The notes beneath the pieces were generated by a model that was not told the DNA's origin, did not search any database, and worked only from the letters and a program-made list of their open reading frames with translations. A DNA stretch of 64,000 bases from NCBI GenBank assembly GCA_031256795.1, contig JAIRPW010000041.1:38841-102840 (forward strand). Reading direction: 5' to 3'. The stretch comes from Zoogloeaceae bacterium (lineage in GTDB: Bacteria; Pseudomonadota; Gammaproteobacteria; Burkholderiales; Rhodocyclaceae). The position numbers and the translations under genes were made by a program. Below, in pieces: positions 38,263-49,342 of the stretch; position 1 is the first letter of the stretch, and each line of letters starts with the position of its first letter.

Positions 38263-40275
38263 ATGTTCCGAACCAAAACGTTTAAGATAAATTCCCGTCC
38301 CGCTCTATGGTTTGCCGTTTTATTGTGCGCCATTTTTCTTGTGTATTTTCCTGGAATGACCGGAGGATTTATTTTTGATGATGTAGGCAACATTCTTGAA
38401 AATGAAAATCTAGCGCTAAAAAAATTAAATTTTGAAAACATCTGGGCGGTATCTCTTTCCGGGAACAGCGGCCCCCTAATGCGCCCGGTCAGCGTGCTCA
38501 GCTTCGCGTTAAATTATTATATTTCATCAGGGTTAAGCCCTTGGTGGATGAAAATGACCAATTTGTGCATTCACCTTGTAAACACCTTATTGGTTGGTTT
38601 ATTCGCGCATGGTTTGCTGTCTGCGCTTTGGCGCAAAAATAAAATCGAAGGAATTGCGCCTGCCGCATCCTATGCCTGGCTTGTGGCAGCGATTTGGGGG
38701 TTGCATCCGCTCAACCTAACGGGAGTGCTTTATATCGTTCAGCGCATGACCAGCCTGACAACGCTTTTCGGCTTATCAGCGCTGTGCTTATATCTCAAGT
38801 GGCGAAGCATTGAAGCTGTTTCTTCCTGGCGTCAATGGGTCGTGCGCGGTTTACTTATTACTTTATTATTTATTTTGTCTATTTTAAGCAAGGAAAATGG
38901 CATACTGTTTATTCCTTTGCTTTTGTTGGTTGAGCTTTTTATATTTTCCGGGACAAGAAATGACCAACCTCTCAAAATTGGCAGAGTTCATCTGCAATGG
39001 ATCACAGGATTTGTTTTGATTTCTGGCGTCATTTTATTTTTAACTTATGCGCTTCTGATTACAAAACCCGAACATTTTTGGCATAGAAATTTTAACATGA
39101 CAGAGCGCTTGATGACCGAAAGCCGTGTTTTGTTTTATTATCTTCGTCTATTTTTGTTTCCGTCACTATCGGAAATGATGCTGTTTCACGATGATTTTGA
39201 AATTTCGCGCGGTTTATTTATACCGTGGACAACTTCTTTATCCATTGCGGGGCTAGTGATTATCACGTTTTTTGCAGTTTGGTTCAGGAAATGTTTCCCG
39301 CTTTTCTTATTTGCCTGGGGATGGTTCATCATTTCCCATTTAATGGAATCTACAGTCATCAGTCTGGAGCTTGTTTTTGAGCATCGAAACTATTTTTCTT
39401 TTCTTGGTTTTTTAGCCTGGGGAGCCTGGGAATTAGCACGTTCTGCCGTGAAAATACGTAAGATTGTTTTTCTGCTCTTGGGAGTATATATAACGCTCTG
39501 CGCTTTCATAACCTGGCAACGATCCGAAATTTGGGGAAATACTGTTACTCATGTGGTATTTGAAGCAAATATGCATCCACGCTCCTATGCTGCAAATTTT
39601 CAGGCAGCTCAAGAGCTATATGTAGTCATGAAACGGGACGGAAAATTAGATTTAACAAGCCTGATTCAATCTTATTTAGATCAGGCAAAATCCGCCTACT
39701 ATCCAGGAAATAGCATTTTGGTACTCCAGTTAAGGTTTGACGCCACATTAGACAGAAAGTCGAATTTAAGCGTGATTACAGCACTGGAGAAAGGCCTCCG
39801 GGAAAAAAATTTTTCCCACATAAATAACTCAGATATTGAAACATTGGTCAATGATCATATTGTTGGGCAAACTTATTTAACACATGAAAAAATGTTACTA
39901 CTATTCAAAGCCGCGCTGGAGAACAAAAAAATATCCGCTTTTCAAAAGGCGCAGGTATATTGCAGCATGTCAAGGTATTACGGGCTTGTTCTTCTGGATC
40001 GCGCGGAAGCGGAAAAGATGATGCGTCTATCTCTTAGATACAGCGACGACGTACATGGACGGCTCATGCTAGCGCAAATATTGCGCATTCAGGGAAAATG
40101 GCAGGAAGCGAGCGAAACACTAGACTGGGTAAAGGCACATAACTGGAACAAGCGGATGCAGCAAGAAATTTTGCAGGAAGCAACGCTGATCATGGAAAAG
40201 AACACGGGTGTGGACAAGCGGGACATTCTGCCGAATCATCAGGACAAAGAAATTTCAGGAAGGAACGCACAATGA
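38263..40275 (+). CDS. Polytopic membrane protein, TMTC/GT-C-like glycosyltransferase candidate
   Basis: About 670 residues. The first helix is followed by a periplasmic loop with GGFIFDDVGNILENENL, where paired aspartates sit in the position of the GT-C catalytic loop. Some ten to eleven further hydrophobic helices follow, and the last 200 residues are helical and TPR-like (SAFQKAQVYCSMSRYYGLVL). The PRLMRPVSVLSFALNYY-type and HPLNLTGVLYIVQRMTSL segments fit proteins often annotated as tetratricopeptide membrane proteins. The start at 38263 has GAGG six bases away; an ATG at 38251 overlaps tolA. The gene is clearly AT-richer than its neighbours, suggesting transfer. It is coupled to the next gene by ATGA. 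Confidence 0.6.
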   Translation: MFRTKTFKINSRPALWFAVLLCAIFLVYFPGMTGGFIFDDVGNILENENLALKKLNFENIWAVSLSGNSGPLMRPVSVLSFALNYYISSGLSPWWMKMTNLCIHLVNTLLVGLFAHGLLSALWRKNKIEGIAPAASYAWLVAAIWGLHPLNLTGVLYIVQRMTSLTTLFGLSALCLYLKWRSIEAVSSWRQWVVRGLLITLLFILSILSKENGILFIPLLLLVELFIFSGTRNDQPLKIGRVHLQWITGFVLISGVILFLTYALLITKPEHFWHRNFNMTERLMTESRVLFYYLRLFLFPSLSEMMLFHDDFEISRGLFIPWTTSLSIAGLVIITFFAVWFRKCFPLFLFAWGWFIISHLMESTVISLELVFEHRNYFSFLGFLAWGAWELARSAVKIRKIVFLLLGVYITLCAFITWQRSEIWGNTVTHVVFEANMHPRSYAANFQAAQELYVVMKRDGKLDLTSLIQSYLDQAKSAYYPGNSILVLQLRFDATLDRKSNLSVITALEKGLREKNFSHINNSDIETLVNDHIVGQTYLTHEKMLLLFKAALENKKISAFQKAQVYCSMSRYYGLVLLDRAEAEKMMRLSLRYSDDVHGRLMLAQILRIQGKWQEASETLDWVKAHNWNKRMQQEILQEATLIMEKNTGVDKRDILPNHQDKEISGRNAQ

Positions 40276-41189
40276 CTTTTTCCGTAGATTCATGCGCGGG
40301 GGTAAGCATTGTTCTGCCTGCGAAGAATGAAATGGCCGCAATTGGAGAAACGCTCACCGCGCTTCGGCAAATTTGCCCCGAGGCGGAAATTATTGTGGTT
40401 GACGACGGTTCAACAGACGCTACCGCGAAAATTGCGCGAGAAGCAGGAGCGCGGGTTCTGTCGCACCCATATCCCAAAGGTAACGGCGCGGCAATTAAAA
40501 CGGGCGCTGGCGCGGCAAAAGGTGAAGTGATTGTTTTTATGGACGCGGATGGACAACATGACCCTGCGGATGTGCCGCGTTTGCTCGCACGGCTGTCTGA
40601 AGGCTGCGACATGGTAGTCGGCGCGCGGCAGAAGGGAACGCAAGCGAGTAGTGGACGGCGCTTGGCCAACGCGCTTTATAATGCCGCGGCAACTTATATG
40701 ACCGGGCACAAAATAGAGGATTTGACTTCTGGTTTCCGGGCGGTGCGCGCGGATAAATTTCGTGAATTTCTTTATATGCTGCCCAATGGCTTTTCCTATC
40801 CTACAACCTCTACAATGGCATTTTTTCGTTCCGGGTACACGGTCGCCTATGTGCCAATTCACGCTATGCGGCGGAAAGGGAAAAGCCATATTCGCATCGT
40901 GCGGGATGGTCTGCGCTTTTTACTGATTATTTTAAAAATTGGAACACTGTTTTCACCGCTCAAAATTTTCGCGCCAATCGCAGCATTGATATTTGTCGTA
41001 TCCTCTTGCTGGTATGGCTATACGTTTTCCACCCTGGGACGTTTTACCAACATGAGCGCTTTGCTGTACATGGCTTCCATAATGATTTTTTTACTGGGAT
41101 TAATTTCTGAGCAAATTACGGTTTTGATGTACAAAGACCACCAGCATAATGGCGAAAAAACGGGAATCAATGCATCAGTAAACAGATAA
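40272..41189 (+). CDS. Family 2 glycosyltransferase with C-terminal membrane helices
   Basis: A 305-residue GT-A enzyme related to dolichyl/polyprenyl-phosphate sugar transferases. The nucleotide-sugar fold begins SIVLPAKNEMAAIGETL, with IIVVDDGSTDAT and the metal-binding MDADGQHDP. DLTSGFRAVRADKF and the MRRKGKSHIR segment follow. Two membrane helices near the end (about residues 235-255 and 263-285) anchor it. It probably makes a lipid-linked sugar donor for the upstream membrane protein, as such pairs often do; this is an inference from coupling. Confidence 0.85.
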   Translation: MTFSVDSCAGVSIVLPAKNEMAAIGETLTALRQICPEAEIIVVDDGSTDATAKIAREAGARVLSHPYPKGNGAAIKTGAGAAKGEVIVFMDADGQHDPADVPRLLARLSEGCDMVVGARQKGTQASSGRRLANALYNAAATYMTGHKIEDLTSGFRAVRADKFREFLYMLPNGFSYPTTSTMAFFRSGYTVAYVPIHAMRRKGKSHIRIVRDGLRFLLIILKIGTLFSPLKIFAPIAALIFVVSSCWYGYTFSTLGRFTNMSALLYMASIMIFLLGLISEQITVLMYKDHQHNGEKTGINASVNR

Positions 41190-41271
41190 AATAATTTTTG
41201 ATAGAATCCCGTATGCGCAAAATTGCAAATCAACATGATGCTTCCATCACCGAACAGGCAAGGATAGAAAT

Positions 41272-42675
41272 ATGACCGCGTGGCTTAACGGTTGGTTAAA
41301 AATTCTGAACGATTTCGTTTGGGGGCCTTACGTATTGATCCCGCTGCTGTTTTTCACCGGTCTTTTTTTGATGATCGGCCTAAAATTTCTGCCCTGGCGG
41401 GAACTGCCGCGCGCTTTTGTTGTTATGTGGCGCGGTCGGCGTCATCATCCCGAACACAAGGGCGAATTGACGCCTTTCCGCGCTCTAATGACTTCGCTTG
41501 CCGCCACGGTAGGTACAGGAAATATCGTTGGAGTTGCCACAGCAATTATTTCCGGCGGACCAGGCGCGGTATTCTGGATGTGGATGACCGCGCTTTTCGG
41601 CATGGCGACCAAATTTTGCGAGGCTACGCTGGCGGTACGCTATCGGGAAGTAACGCCCGACGGGAAATTCGTCGGCGGCCCCATGTATTACATTAAAAAC
41701 GGCCTGGGAGCAAAATGGAAATGGCTGGCCGCTCTGTTCGCCGTGTTCGGCATGTTGGCGTCTTTCGGTATCGGTAACATGACCCAAGCCAACGCGATCA
41801 CGGAGAATGTCGTGAAATTATGCTCCCTGTATGATTTCGCGCTGGATAAATGGATCGTCGCCACTCTGCTTTTTCTCCTGGCGGGCGTAGTTCTGGTCGG
41901 CGGCGTCAAGCGCATCGGCGCGGTCGCGGGAACGCTGGTCCCGGTTATGGCCCTGGTGTATTGCGCGGGTGGGTTGCTCGTACTTGTAACGCATTTGGAC
42001 AAAATACCGGACGCCATAGGACTAATTTTCCAAAGCGCCTTTACTGGTCACGCGGCCGTGGGGGGATTTGCGGGCGCAGCCGTCGCTGAGGCGATTCGTT
42101 TCGGCGTAGCGCGAGGCCTGTTCTCCAATGAAGCCGGCATGGGCAGCGCGCCTATCGCGCACGCTACCGCCATCGTAGATCATCCGGTCAAACAAGGGTT
42201 GCTGGGAATGCTGGATCCTTTCCTGGATACGCTGGTCATCTGCACTCTGTCCGCGCTGGTCATTCTTATTTCCGGGCAATGGACGTCTCCTGAAGTAATG
42301 GCCGCAAAGGCGGATAGCAGCGGTGTACTCACCGCGCTTTCCTTTAACGCAGTCATGCCGGGAGGCGGGGGATTCTGGCTCGTGACCTTCGGCTTGGTTA
42401 CGTTCGCGTTTTCCACCATTCTGGGCTGGTGCGTGTATGGCGAACGCTGCGCGATTTACCTTTTCGGACACAAAGCGGCCTTACCGTTTAGAATTCTGTT
42501 TACCCTGGTCGTGCCGCTTGGCGCGTTAGCCAAATTGAGCCTTGTCTGGTCGCTCGCCGATCTCTTTAATGGCTTAATGGCGCTTCCCAACCTAATCGCT
42601 CTTTTGCTGTTAAGCCCGGTCGTATTTGCGCTGACACGCGACTTTTTCCGCACGAAAAAAGAATGGGAGGTTTAA
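41272..42675 (+). CDS. Sodium/alanine symporter (AGCS family)
   Basis: A 467-residue secondary transporter with about eleven membrane helices. The family signature is visible in the AATVGTGNIVGVATAIISGGPGAVFWMW region (positions about 78-105), and GPMYYIKNGLG, NEAGMGSAPIAHA and LGWCVYGERCA are typical. AGCS proteins move alanine or glycine with Na+ or H+. The ATG follows an AGGATAG site. It is convergent with ftsB, with four bases between stops. Substrate is by family inference. Confidence 0.92.
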   Translation: MTAWLNGWLKILNDFVWGPYVLIPLLFFTGLFLMIGLKFLPWRELPRAFVVMWRGRRHHPEHKGELTPFRALMTSLAATVGTGNIVGVATAIISGGPGAVFWMWMTALFGMATKFCEATLAVRYREVTPDGKFVGGPMYYIKNGLGAKWKWLAALFAVFGMLASFGIGNMTQANAITENVVKLCSLYDFALDKWIVATLLFLLAGVVLVGGVKRIGAVAGTLVPVMALVYCAGGLLVLVTHLDKIPDAIGLIFQSAFTGHAAVGGFAGAAVAEAIRFGVARGLFSNEAGMGSAPIAHATAIVDHPVKQGLLGMLDPFLDTLVICTLSALVILISGQWTSPEVMAAKADSSGVLTALSFNAVMPGGGGFWLVTFGLVTFAFSTILGWCVYGERCAIYLFGHKAALPFRILFTLVVPLGALAKLSLVWSLADLFNGLMALPNLIALLLLSPVVFALTRDFFRTKKEWEV

Positions 42676-42679
42676 GCTT

Positions 42680-43042
42680 CTAGGGCATTGCGGCGGGGAT
42701 GCGCGGCGGCGATTTTCCCCCGGTTTCCAGAGAATTTTCCGCCGCGCTCTCCGAACTGTCTGGGTCTGGAGTTTCTTCGGTGAAGGGGATAAATACCTCG
42801 CCTTCGCGGATCATGCCCAGCTCTACTCGCGCGCCTTCTTCCACGGCCTCATAGCCGCTTTTCAGATCGCGGGTTTCGGCTTGCAGCGCCGCGTTGCGCT
42901 CTCTTGAACTACTGTTGTCTTCCTGTATCCGCTCAATTTTTTGGCCATATTCCCAAACTTTCAGCCAGCCGCTTTCGCCAAACCATAGCGGATACTGCAA
43001 CAGCAGAAAAAAAACCAGCAAAAAAAGTGTCAGAGGACGCAT
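42680..43042 (-). CDS. ftsB: Cell division protein FtsB
   Basis: FtsB is a small bitopic division protein that complexes with FtsL and FtsQ and activates septal peptidoglycan synthesis. The 120-residue product has an N-terminal membrane helix (TLFLLVFFLLLQYPLWF), a periplasmic coiled coil (about residues 30-65) and then GYEAVEEGARVELGMIREGEVFI, the characteristic region before the tail. It follows eno by 45 bases, the usual order in proteobacteria. Confidence 0.9.
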   Translation of the reverse strand: MRPLTLFLLVFFLLLQYPLWFGESGWLKVWEYGQKIERIQEDNSSSRERNAALQAETRDLKSGYEAVEEGARVELGMIREGEVFIPFTEETPDPDSSESAAENSLETGGKSPPRIPAAMP

Positions 43043-43087
43043 GAAAGTCGGCGCTTAAAAACGGATGCGTCTGCGCGCGCAGATCAA

Positions 43088-45026
<1,939 letters not shown>

Positions 45027-46124
45027 ATGCCCCTCAGAACAACGGAAAACAACGGAAGCGCCCCGCTGGAAAACATCAACGTCGCGTCGTTCGATCCCAT
45101 GCCCACGCCGCGCGCCCTGCACACGCGCCTGCCGCTTTCTGCCCTCGCGCAAAAAACCGTGCGCAAGGGACGGCAAACGTTGGAGGCAATTCTGGACCGA
45201 CGCGACCCGCGCCTTTTCATCATCGCGGGACCTTGCTCCATTCACGACCCGAAAGCCGGTCTTGAATACGCGAAAAAGCTCAGGGAACTGGCAGACGCGC
45301 TGGCAGACACGCTCTTTATTGTCATGCGCGTCTATTTTGAAAAGCCGCGCACCACCGTAGGCTGGAAAGGATATATCAACGACCCGTTCATGGACGATTC
45401 CTTCCGTGTAGACATCGGCATGGAGCGCGCCCGGGAATTCCTGCTGGCCGTCAATGAGCTTGGGCTGCCGACCGGCACGGAAGCGCTTGACCCGACTTCC
45501 CCGCAGTATCTGGGAGACCTCATCGCCTGGAACGCGATCGGCGCAAGAACCACAGAGTCACAAACACACCGCGAAATGTCCTCTGGACTTTCCACGCCGG
45601 TAGGGTTCAAAAACGGAACCAGCGGCGATCTGGGCGTCGCGGTGAATGCCATTCTTTCCGCTTCCCGCCCGCATTCCTTTCTGGGCATGGACGCCGACGG
45701 CAAAGTCGCCATCGTGCGCACCAGTGGCAATACTTACGGGCATATGGTGCTGCGCGGCGGTGACGACAAACCCAATTACGATACCGTCGCCATCGCGCTG
45801 GCCGAAGCGGCGCTTGCGCGCGCGAAACTTCCGGCCAATCTGGTGGTTGATTGTTCACATGCCAACAGCTACAAAAAACCCGAATTACAGCCGCTGGTAC
45901 TGGCCGACGTCGTCGGACAGATCGTTGGCGGCAACCGTTCCATTGTCGGCGCGATGATTGAGTCAAACCTCGAAGCGGGGAATCAGCAAATTCCCGCCGA
46001 CCTTTCCCAACTCAAATACGGTCTTTCCGTCACGGACGCCTGCGTAGATTGGACAACTACGGAAAAGATGCTGCGCGACGCCGCGGCGCATCTCAAAACA
46101 GTTCTGCCCGCGCGCCGCGCATAA
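45027..46124 (+). CDS. aroG: 3-deoxy-7-phosphoheptulonate synthase (type I DAHP synthase)
   Basis: It condenses phosphoenolpyruvate with erythrose 4-phosphate, the entry step to aromatic amino acids. The 365-residue product has LFIIAGPCSIHDPKAGLEYA, IVMRVYFEKPRTTVGWKGYI, GARTTESQTHREMSSGLSTP, GTSGDLGVAVNAI and VVDCSHANSYK, all as in the AroF/G/H family. The N-terminal extension that carries feedback sensitivity to aromatic residues is present, but which amino acid inhibits cannot be decided. It starts after AAAGG in a gene-free region. AroF or AroH would be equally good symbols. Confidence 0.92.
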   Translation: MPLRTTENNGSAPLENINVASFDPMPTPRALHTRLPLSALAQKTVRKGRQTLEAILDRRDPRLFIIAGPCSIHDPKAGLEYAKKLRELADALADTLFIVMRVYFEKPRTTVGWKGYINDPFMDDSFRVDIGMERAREFLLAVNELGLPTGTEALDPTSPQYLGDLIAWNAIGARTTESQTHREMSSGLSTPVGFKNGTSGDLGVAVNAILSASRPHSFLGMDADGKVAIVRTSGNTYGHMVLRGGDDKPNYDTVAIALAEAALARAKLPANLVVDCSHANSYKKPELQPLVLADVVGQIVGGNRSIVGAMIESNLEAGNQQIPADLSQLKYGLSVTDACVDWTTTEKMLRDAAAHLKTVLPARRA

Positions 46125-46151
46125 TATTTCAACGTCCGCTTACTTTTGATC

Positions 46152-46958
46152 ATGACCACTCTCATGCAAACCCATACGCGCCTTTCAGACAAAATCCTGT
46201 TCGCGCAAGAGGGCGCGCTCGCGACTCTTACGCTTTCCAACCCGGAAAAACTCAACGCCATTGATCTTTCCATGTGGCGGGAATTACGCCGGCTCATGGA
46301 GCTTTTGGCTAAGGAGGAAAAAACGCGCTGCGTACTGATTCAGGGAAACGGCGCGCATTTCGCCTCAGGCGGCGATTTGGAGGAATTCCAGTACTTGCGC
46401 GCGACGCTTGATCAGGCGCTGGTGTATCACGAAGAAGTTGCCTGCGCGCTCACCGCCATCCGGCATTGCCCGCATCCCACGCTGGCAAAAATCCGCGGCG
46501 CATGTATTGGCGGAGGCCTGGAAATCGCCGCGTGCTGTGATATACGCATATGCGACGCCACCGCCCGTTTCGGCGCGCCCATCAATAAGCTGGGATTTTC
46601 TATGTATCCCGGCGAAATGGCGGGGCTGCTGAAAGCCGCCGGACAATCCGTCGTTGCGGAAATTCTGCTGGAAGCGCGAATCATGAACGCGGAAGAAGCG
46701 GCGCGGAAAAATCTGGTGAGCCGCGTAACCTCCGAAGAAGAGCTGGATACGGAGGTTGCCGCCGCGATCCGGCGCATTATGGGCGGCGCGCCGCGCGTAG
46801 CCGTTTGGCACAAGCATTGGATGCGCCGCTTGCAGCACGATACGCCCTTAAGCGAGGAAGAAAAAAAATCCGCTTTCGCTTTTCTGGAAAGCGAGGATTA
46901 CAAGGAAGGTCTCCGCGCCTTTTTGGAAAAAAGAAAACCAGAATTTACAGGCAGGTAA
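46152..46958 (+). CDS. Enoyl-CoA hydratase/isomerase family protein
   Basis: A 268-residue crotonase-fold protein. The oxyanion-hole segments are recognisable: AHFASGGDLEEF and IRGACIGGGLEIAACCDIRI, followed by FGAPINKLGFSMYPGEMAGL. The conserved catalytic glutamate positions of classical enoyl-CoA hydratase are not obvious, so the reaction (hydratase, isomerase or other crotonase activity) is not set. It follows the DAHP synthase by 27 bases and may be co-transcribed. The frame opens at 46146 with TTG; the ATG at 46152 is preferred. Confidence 0.8.
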   Translation: MTTLMQTHTRLSDKILFAQEGALATLTLSNPEKLNAIDLSMWRELRRLMELLAKEEKTRCVLIQGNGAHFASGGDLEEFQYLRATLDQALVYHEEVACALTAIRHCPHPTLAKIRGACIGGGLEIAACCDIRICDATARFGAPINKLGFSMYPGEMAGLLKAAGQSVVAEILLEARIMNAEEAARKNLVSRVTSEEELDTEVAAAIRRIMGGAPRVAVWHKHWMRRLQHDTPLSEEEKKSAFAFLESEDYKEGLRAFLEKRKPEFTGR

Positions 46959-46992
46959 TAGCTTCCGCGGTTCAGACAAATCGCCTGAAAAT

Positions 46993-47664
46993 TTATGGTT
47001 CGCCCTTGTATTTTGGCGAGCGCGGGCCATAGGGCAGAGTTCCTATCGGATTCGCCGACAAAAGACGGTAACTCGCTTTCGCGGCCTGCTGTTCGCTGGA
47101 ATCTTCTTGTAGATTGCTGACGATCTGCTGGACAACTGCGGAAACCAGCATTCCGATCAGTCCTTGATTATGCTGACTTCTCTCTTCCGCGCTGGAAGCT
47201 GTGGCGCGACGCTCCCAGAGCGTTTCTCCCGTGCGCAGATCCAGCAGCTTTCCGCGCGCGGTCACAATATCCGCGCTCTCAATCACCCGATAGCTTGCGC
47301 CATAGCGTTCCACCGCAAGGTACAGCGCGGTATCCGCGCCAAAAATTTCCCGCAGCTTCGCGGGCGACGCCTGATGCGCGTCGCCAGGATTCGCAAGGCC
47401 GTTTTGCCGGAATGTTTCTTCTACCAACGTTACAGGCAGAACGTAATAACCCGCTTCCGCAAGCGGAAACGTGACATAGGAATAAAAGCTATAGACCGCG
47501 CGCGTATCTGTTGATTCATTCAGCGGCGGCAGTACCACGATAGAACGCGGACGAGTCTTGAAAGGCGCCGGTTCCTGCCGCTGCCGGGTCGCGCAGCCCG
47601 TCAGAAAAAGCGCCGTCAGCAGCGCGAAAAAGCAACAGGCCCGGAGGAAATTCGACCTCATCAT
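46993..47664 (-). CDS. DUF799-family lipoprotein (GNA1162-like)
   Basis: A 223-residue lipoprotein: the signal peptide ends in FLTGC and the mature part has the RSIVVLPPLNESTDTRAVYS strand typical of DUF799 proteins. It is related by position and family to Neisseria GNA1162 and has a TolB-like fold similar to the LpoB group. It is the third gene of a trio (CsgG-like, DUF4810, DUF799) that is commonly found together and is thought to assemble an outer membrane structure. It overlaps the previous gene by four bases. Function is not established. Confidence 0.7.
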   Translation of the reverse strand: MMRSNFLRACCFFALLTALFLTGCATRQRQEPAPFKTRPRSIVVLPPLNESTDTRAVYSFYSYVTFPLAEAGYYVLPVTLVEETFRQNGLANPGDAHQASPAKLREIFGADTALYLAVERYGASYRVIESADIVTARGKLLDLRTGETLWERRATASSAEERSQHNQGLIGMLVSAVVQQIVSNLQEDSSEQQAAKASYRLLSANPIGTLPYGPRSPKYKGEP

Positions 47665-48065
47665 TCCGCCCTTTTACCGGAAGAGACAGGAACGCGCGTA
47701 GCCGAAGGCTTTTTCGCGGCGGCGTTTTTCAGCAAAAAATCCATATAGGGCGCGGATTCCGGAAATAACGCCTTTTCGCTTTGGAAGGCTTGTAGCGCCG
47801 AATCATCCTTGCCGCTGTCAAGGTACAGCAAGCCCAGATGCGCGTAGTACCCCGGAGGCGCGCGGCCATTGTCCGCCCGGATTTTTTCCAACCCTTTTTC
47901 CATTTCGCCAATCTGTTCTTCTCGCCCGCTATTTTTGAAATAGCGGTACACGTGCGCTTGGTAGTCCTCCCACTGGTAAAGCGTTTTCGGCGCGGACGCA
48001 GACTGGCAAGCAGCCAGCAGACAAATCAGGAAGCCGCTCAGGGCAAGCTGTTTCATGCACTTCAT
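47661..48065 (-). CDS. DUF4810-family lipoprotein
   Basis: A 134-residue lipoprotein with a signal peptide ending LLAAC, then PKTLYQWEDYQAHVYRYFKN, the DUF4810 signature, and a TPR-like pair of helices (PPGYYAHLGLLYLDSGKDDS). It is the middle gene of the CsgG-DUF4810-DUF799 trio. No catalytic residues are seen; it probably acts as a scaffold in the periplasm. Its exact role is unknown. Confidence 0.7.
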   Translation of the reverse strand: MKCMKQLALSGFLICLLAACQSASAPKTLYQWEDYQAHVYRYFKNSGREEQIGEMEKGLEKIRADNGRAPPGYYAHLGLLYLDSGKDDSALQAFQSEKALFPESAPYMDFLLKNAAAKKPSATRVPVSSGKRAE

Positions 48066-48089
48066 CGCGCGATCCGTTTTAGGGAGACG

Positions 48090-48770
48090 TCAAGGCCTGA
48101 CAGGCTTCCACTGCCCGTTTTCCAGGCCTTCCACCAGGCGGTCTACCGCTTCTCGGAGCGCCAAATCCAGAACCTTGCCGTTTAGCGTAGAGTCATAGCC
48201 CGCCGTTCCGCCAAAGCCAATCACTTCCCGGTTGGAGAGCGCGTATTCCCCCGCGCCCTGACTGGAAAAAACCACTTCCGAAGTTTCAATGTCCACCACA
48301 TTGACCGCGACTTTGGCATAGGCGACCTGCGTCTTGCCGCGCCCCAAAATGCCGAAGAGCTGGTGGTCGCCGGTTTCCTTGCGCCCGAATTCGGTCACAT
48401 CTCCGGTCAGCACGTAGTTCGCGCCTTTCAGACGCGCTTTTGTGCCTTTCAGCGCGGCCTCGCGGCCGATTTCCTCCAGGTTATCCCGGTCAAGCACCGT
48501 AAAACGCCCAGTTTGCTGGAGATGCGTTATGAGGATAGTTTTGGCCTGTCCGCCCAAACGGTCAACGCCATCGGAGAAAATCCCGCGCAAATAGCTGGAG
48601 CGATTGTCAAACTTGCCCACCGCAATCGGCGCGCGCGCGCCGGTATAGACGCGCGCCGCGCTCTGCGTCTGCGCCACGGGAAGCGTCTGCGAACTTTCCG
48701 TGGCGCATCCGTCGAAAAACAATACAAAAATCGGGAAAAGAGCAGTGAAAAGAAAACGCATAACGTCCAT
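48090..48770 (-). CDS. CsgG/HfaB-like lipoprotein
   Basis: A 226-residue protein with a hydrophobic N-terminus leading to a cysteine in FFDGC, and a CsgG-type domain: RAPIAVGKFDNRSSYLRG, LDRLGGQAKTILITHLQQ-type region, RFTVLDRDNLEEIGREAALKGT, and YVLTGDVTEFGRK. CsgG forms a nonameric outer membrane secretion channel for curli subunits. No curlin gene is nearby, so this is a CsgG relative in a lipoprotein trio and not classical curli export. The lipobox is weak. The start could also be the ATG at 48761. Confidence 0.75.
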   Translation of the reverse strand: MDVMRFLFTALFPIFVLFFDGCATESSQTLPVAQTQSAARVYTGARAPIAVGKFDNRSSYLRGIFSDGVDRLGGQAKTILITHLQQTGRFTVLDRDNLEEIGREAALKGTKARLKGANYVLTGDVTEFGRKETGDHQLFGILGRGKTQVAYAKVAVNVVDIETSEVVFSSQGAGEYALSNREVIGFGGTAGYDSTLNGKVLDLALREAVDRLVEGLENGQWKPVRP

Positions 48771-48794
48771 CTCAAACGAAAAAATCCAGAGCGG

Positions 48795-48824
48795 AAAAAG
48801 GGTAAGCGGCTTGGACGCTCACCC
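48795..48824 (-). terminator. Intrinsic terminator after psiF
   Basis: GGGTGAGCG pairs with CGCTTACCC (one wobble) around a short loop and is followed on the minus strand by TTTTT. It lies 30 bases past the psiF stop and just upstream of the CsgG-like gene, so psiF forms its own unit. Confidence 0.8.
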
Positions 48825-48853
48825 TTTGCCGTAGAAAGTTATGGTAGTTTGGT

Positions 48854-49204
48854 TTACTCGGCGACGCAACCCGCAATAAAGGCGCGGCGCTCGTCACCCT
48901 TCAGCTTTTTCTCTTTGGCTTCCGCTTTGCATTTCGCGGTTTTTTCCTGATCCGTATTCTCAACCCTGGCCGTCTTGGGAGCGCCGCCGGAAGCAGAGAG
49001 ACACCCGCGCATAAATGTCTTTCGCTCCTCACCCTTTAAGCCCTGGCTTTTCGCTTCTTTACTACAGGTCGACATTTTTTCTCTCTGCGCCTTTTGCGCG
49101 GCGCTGGGTTCTTTTTTGGGTTTTACGTCCGCGTCATCTGCGGCGAAAAGAGGAGAAACGCTCAGCGAAAAGACGGCGGCCACAACAAGCATCAAATGTT
49201 TCAT
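48854..49204 (-). CDS. psiF: PsiF-like small periplasmic protein with two PsiF repeats
   Basis: A 116-residue secreted protein. After a signal peptide ending SPLFAA there are two copies of the PsiF repeat: MSTCSKEAKSQGLKGEERKT with FMRGCLS, and KTAKCKAEAKEKKLKGDERR with AFIAGCVAE. Each has a C-x-C spacing with the lysine/arginine-rich middle. In E. coli psiF is a phosphate-starvation-induced gene of unknown function. A GGGAG site lies five bases before the ATG at 49204; the longer frame upstream is not needed. Confidence 0.85.
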   Translation of the reverse strand: MKHLMLVVAAVFSLSVSPLFAADDADVKPKKEPSAAQKAQREKMSTCSKEAKSQGLKGEERKTFMRGCLSASGGAPKTARVENTDQEKTAKCKAEAKEKKLKGDERRAFIAGCVAE

Positions 49205-49342
49205 GGGAACTCCCAAAAAATAAAAAGGGGAAACAATTGTCATATGTTTTTTGCCGTCGCGCATATTTTTTTATGAAACACATTGCGTATGGCGCGGGGG
49301 CAAATTCCCGCTTCCATCTTTTCGGCCAGAATATCGCTTGTT

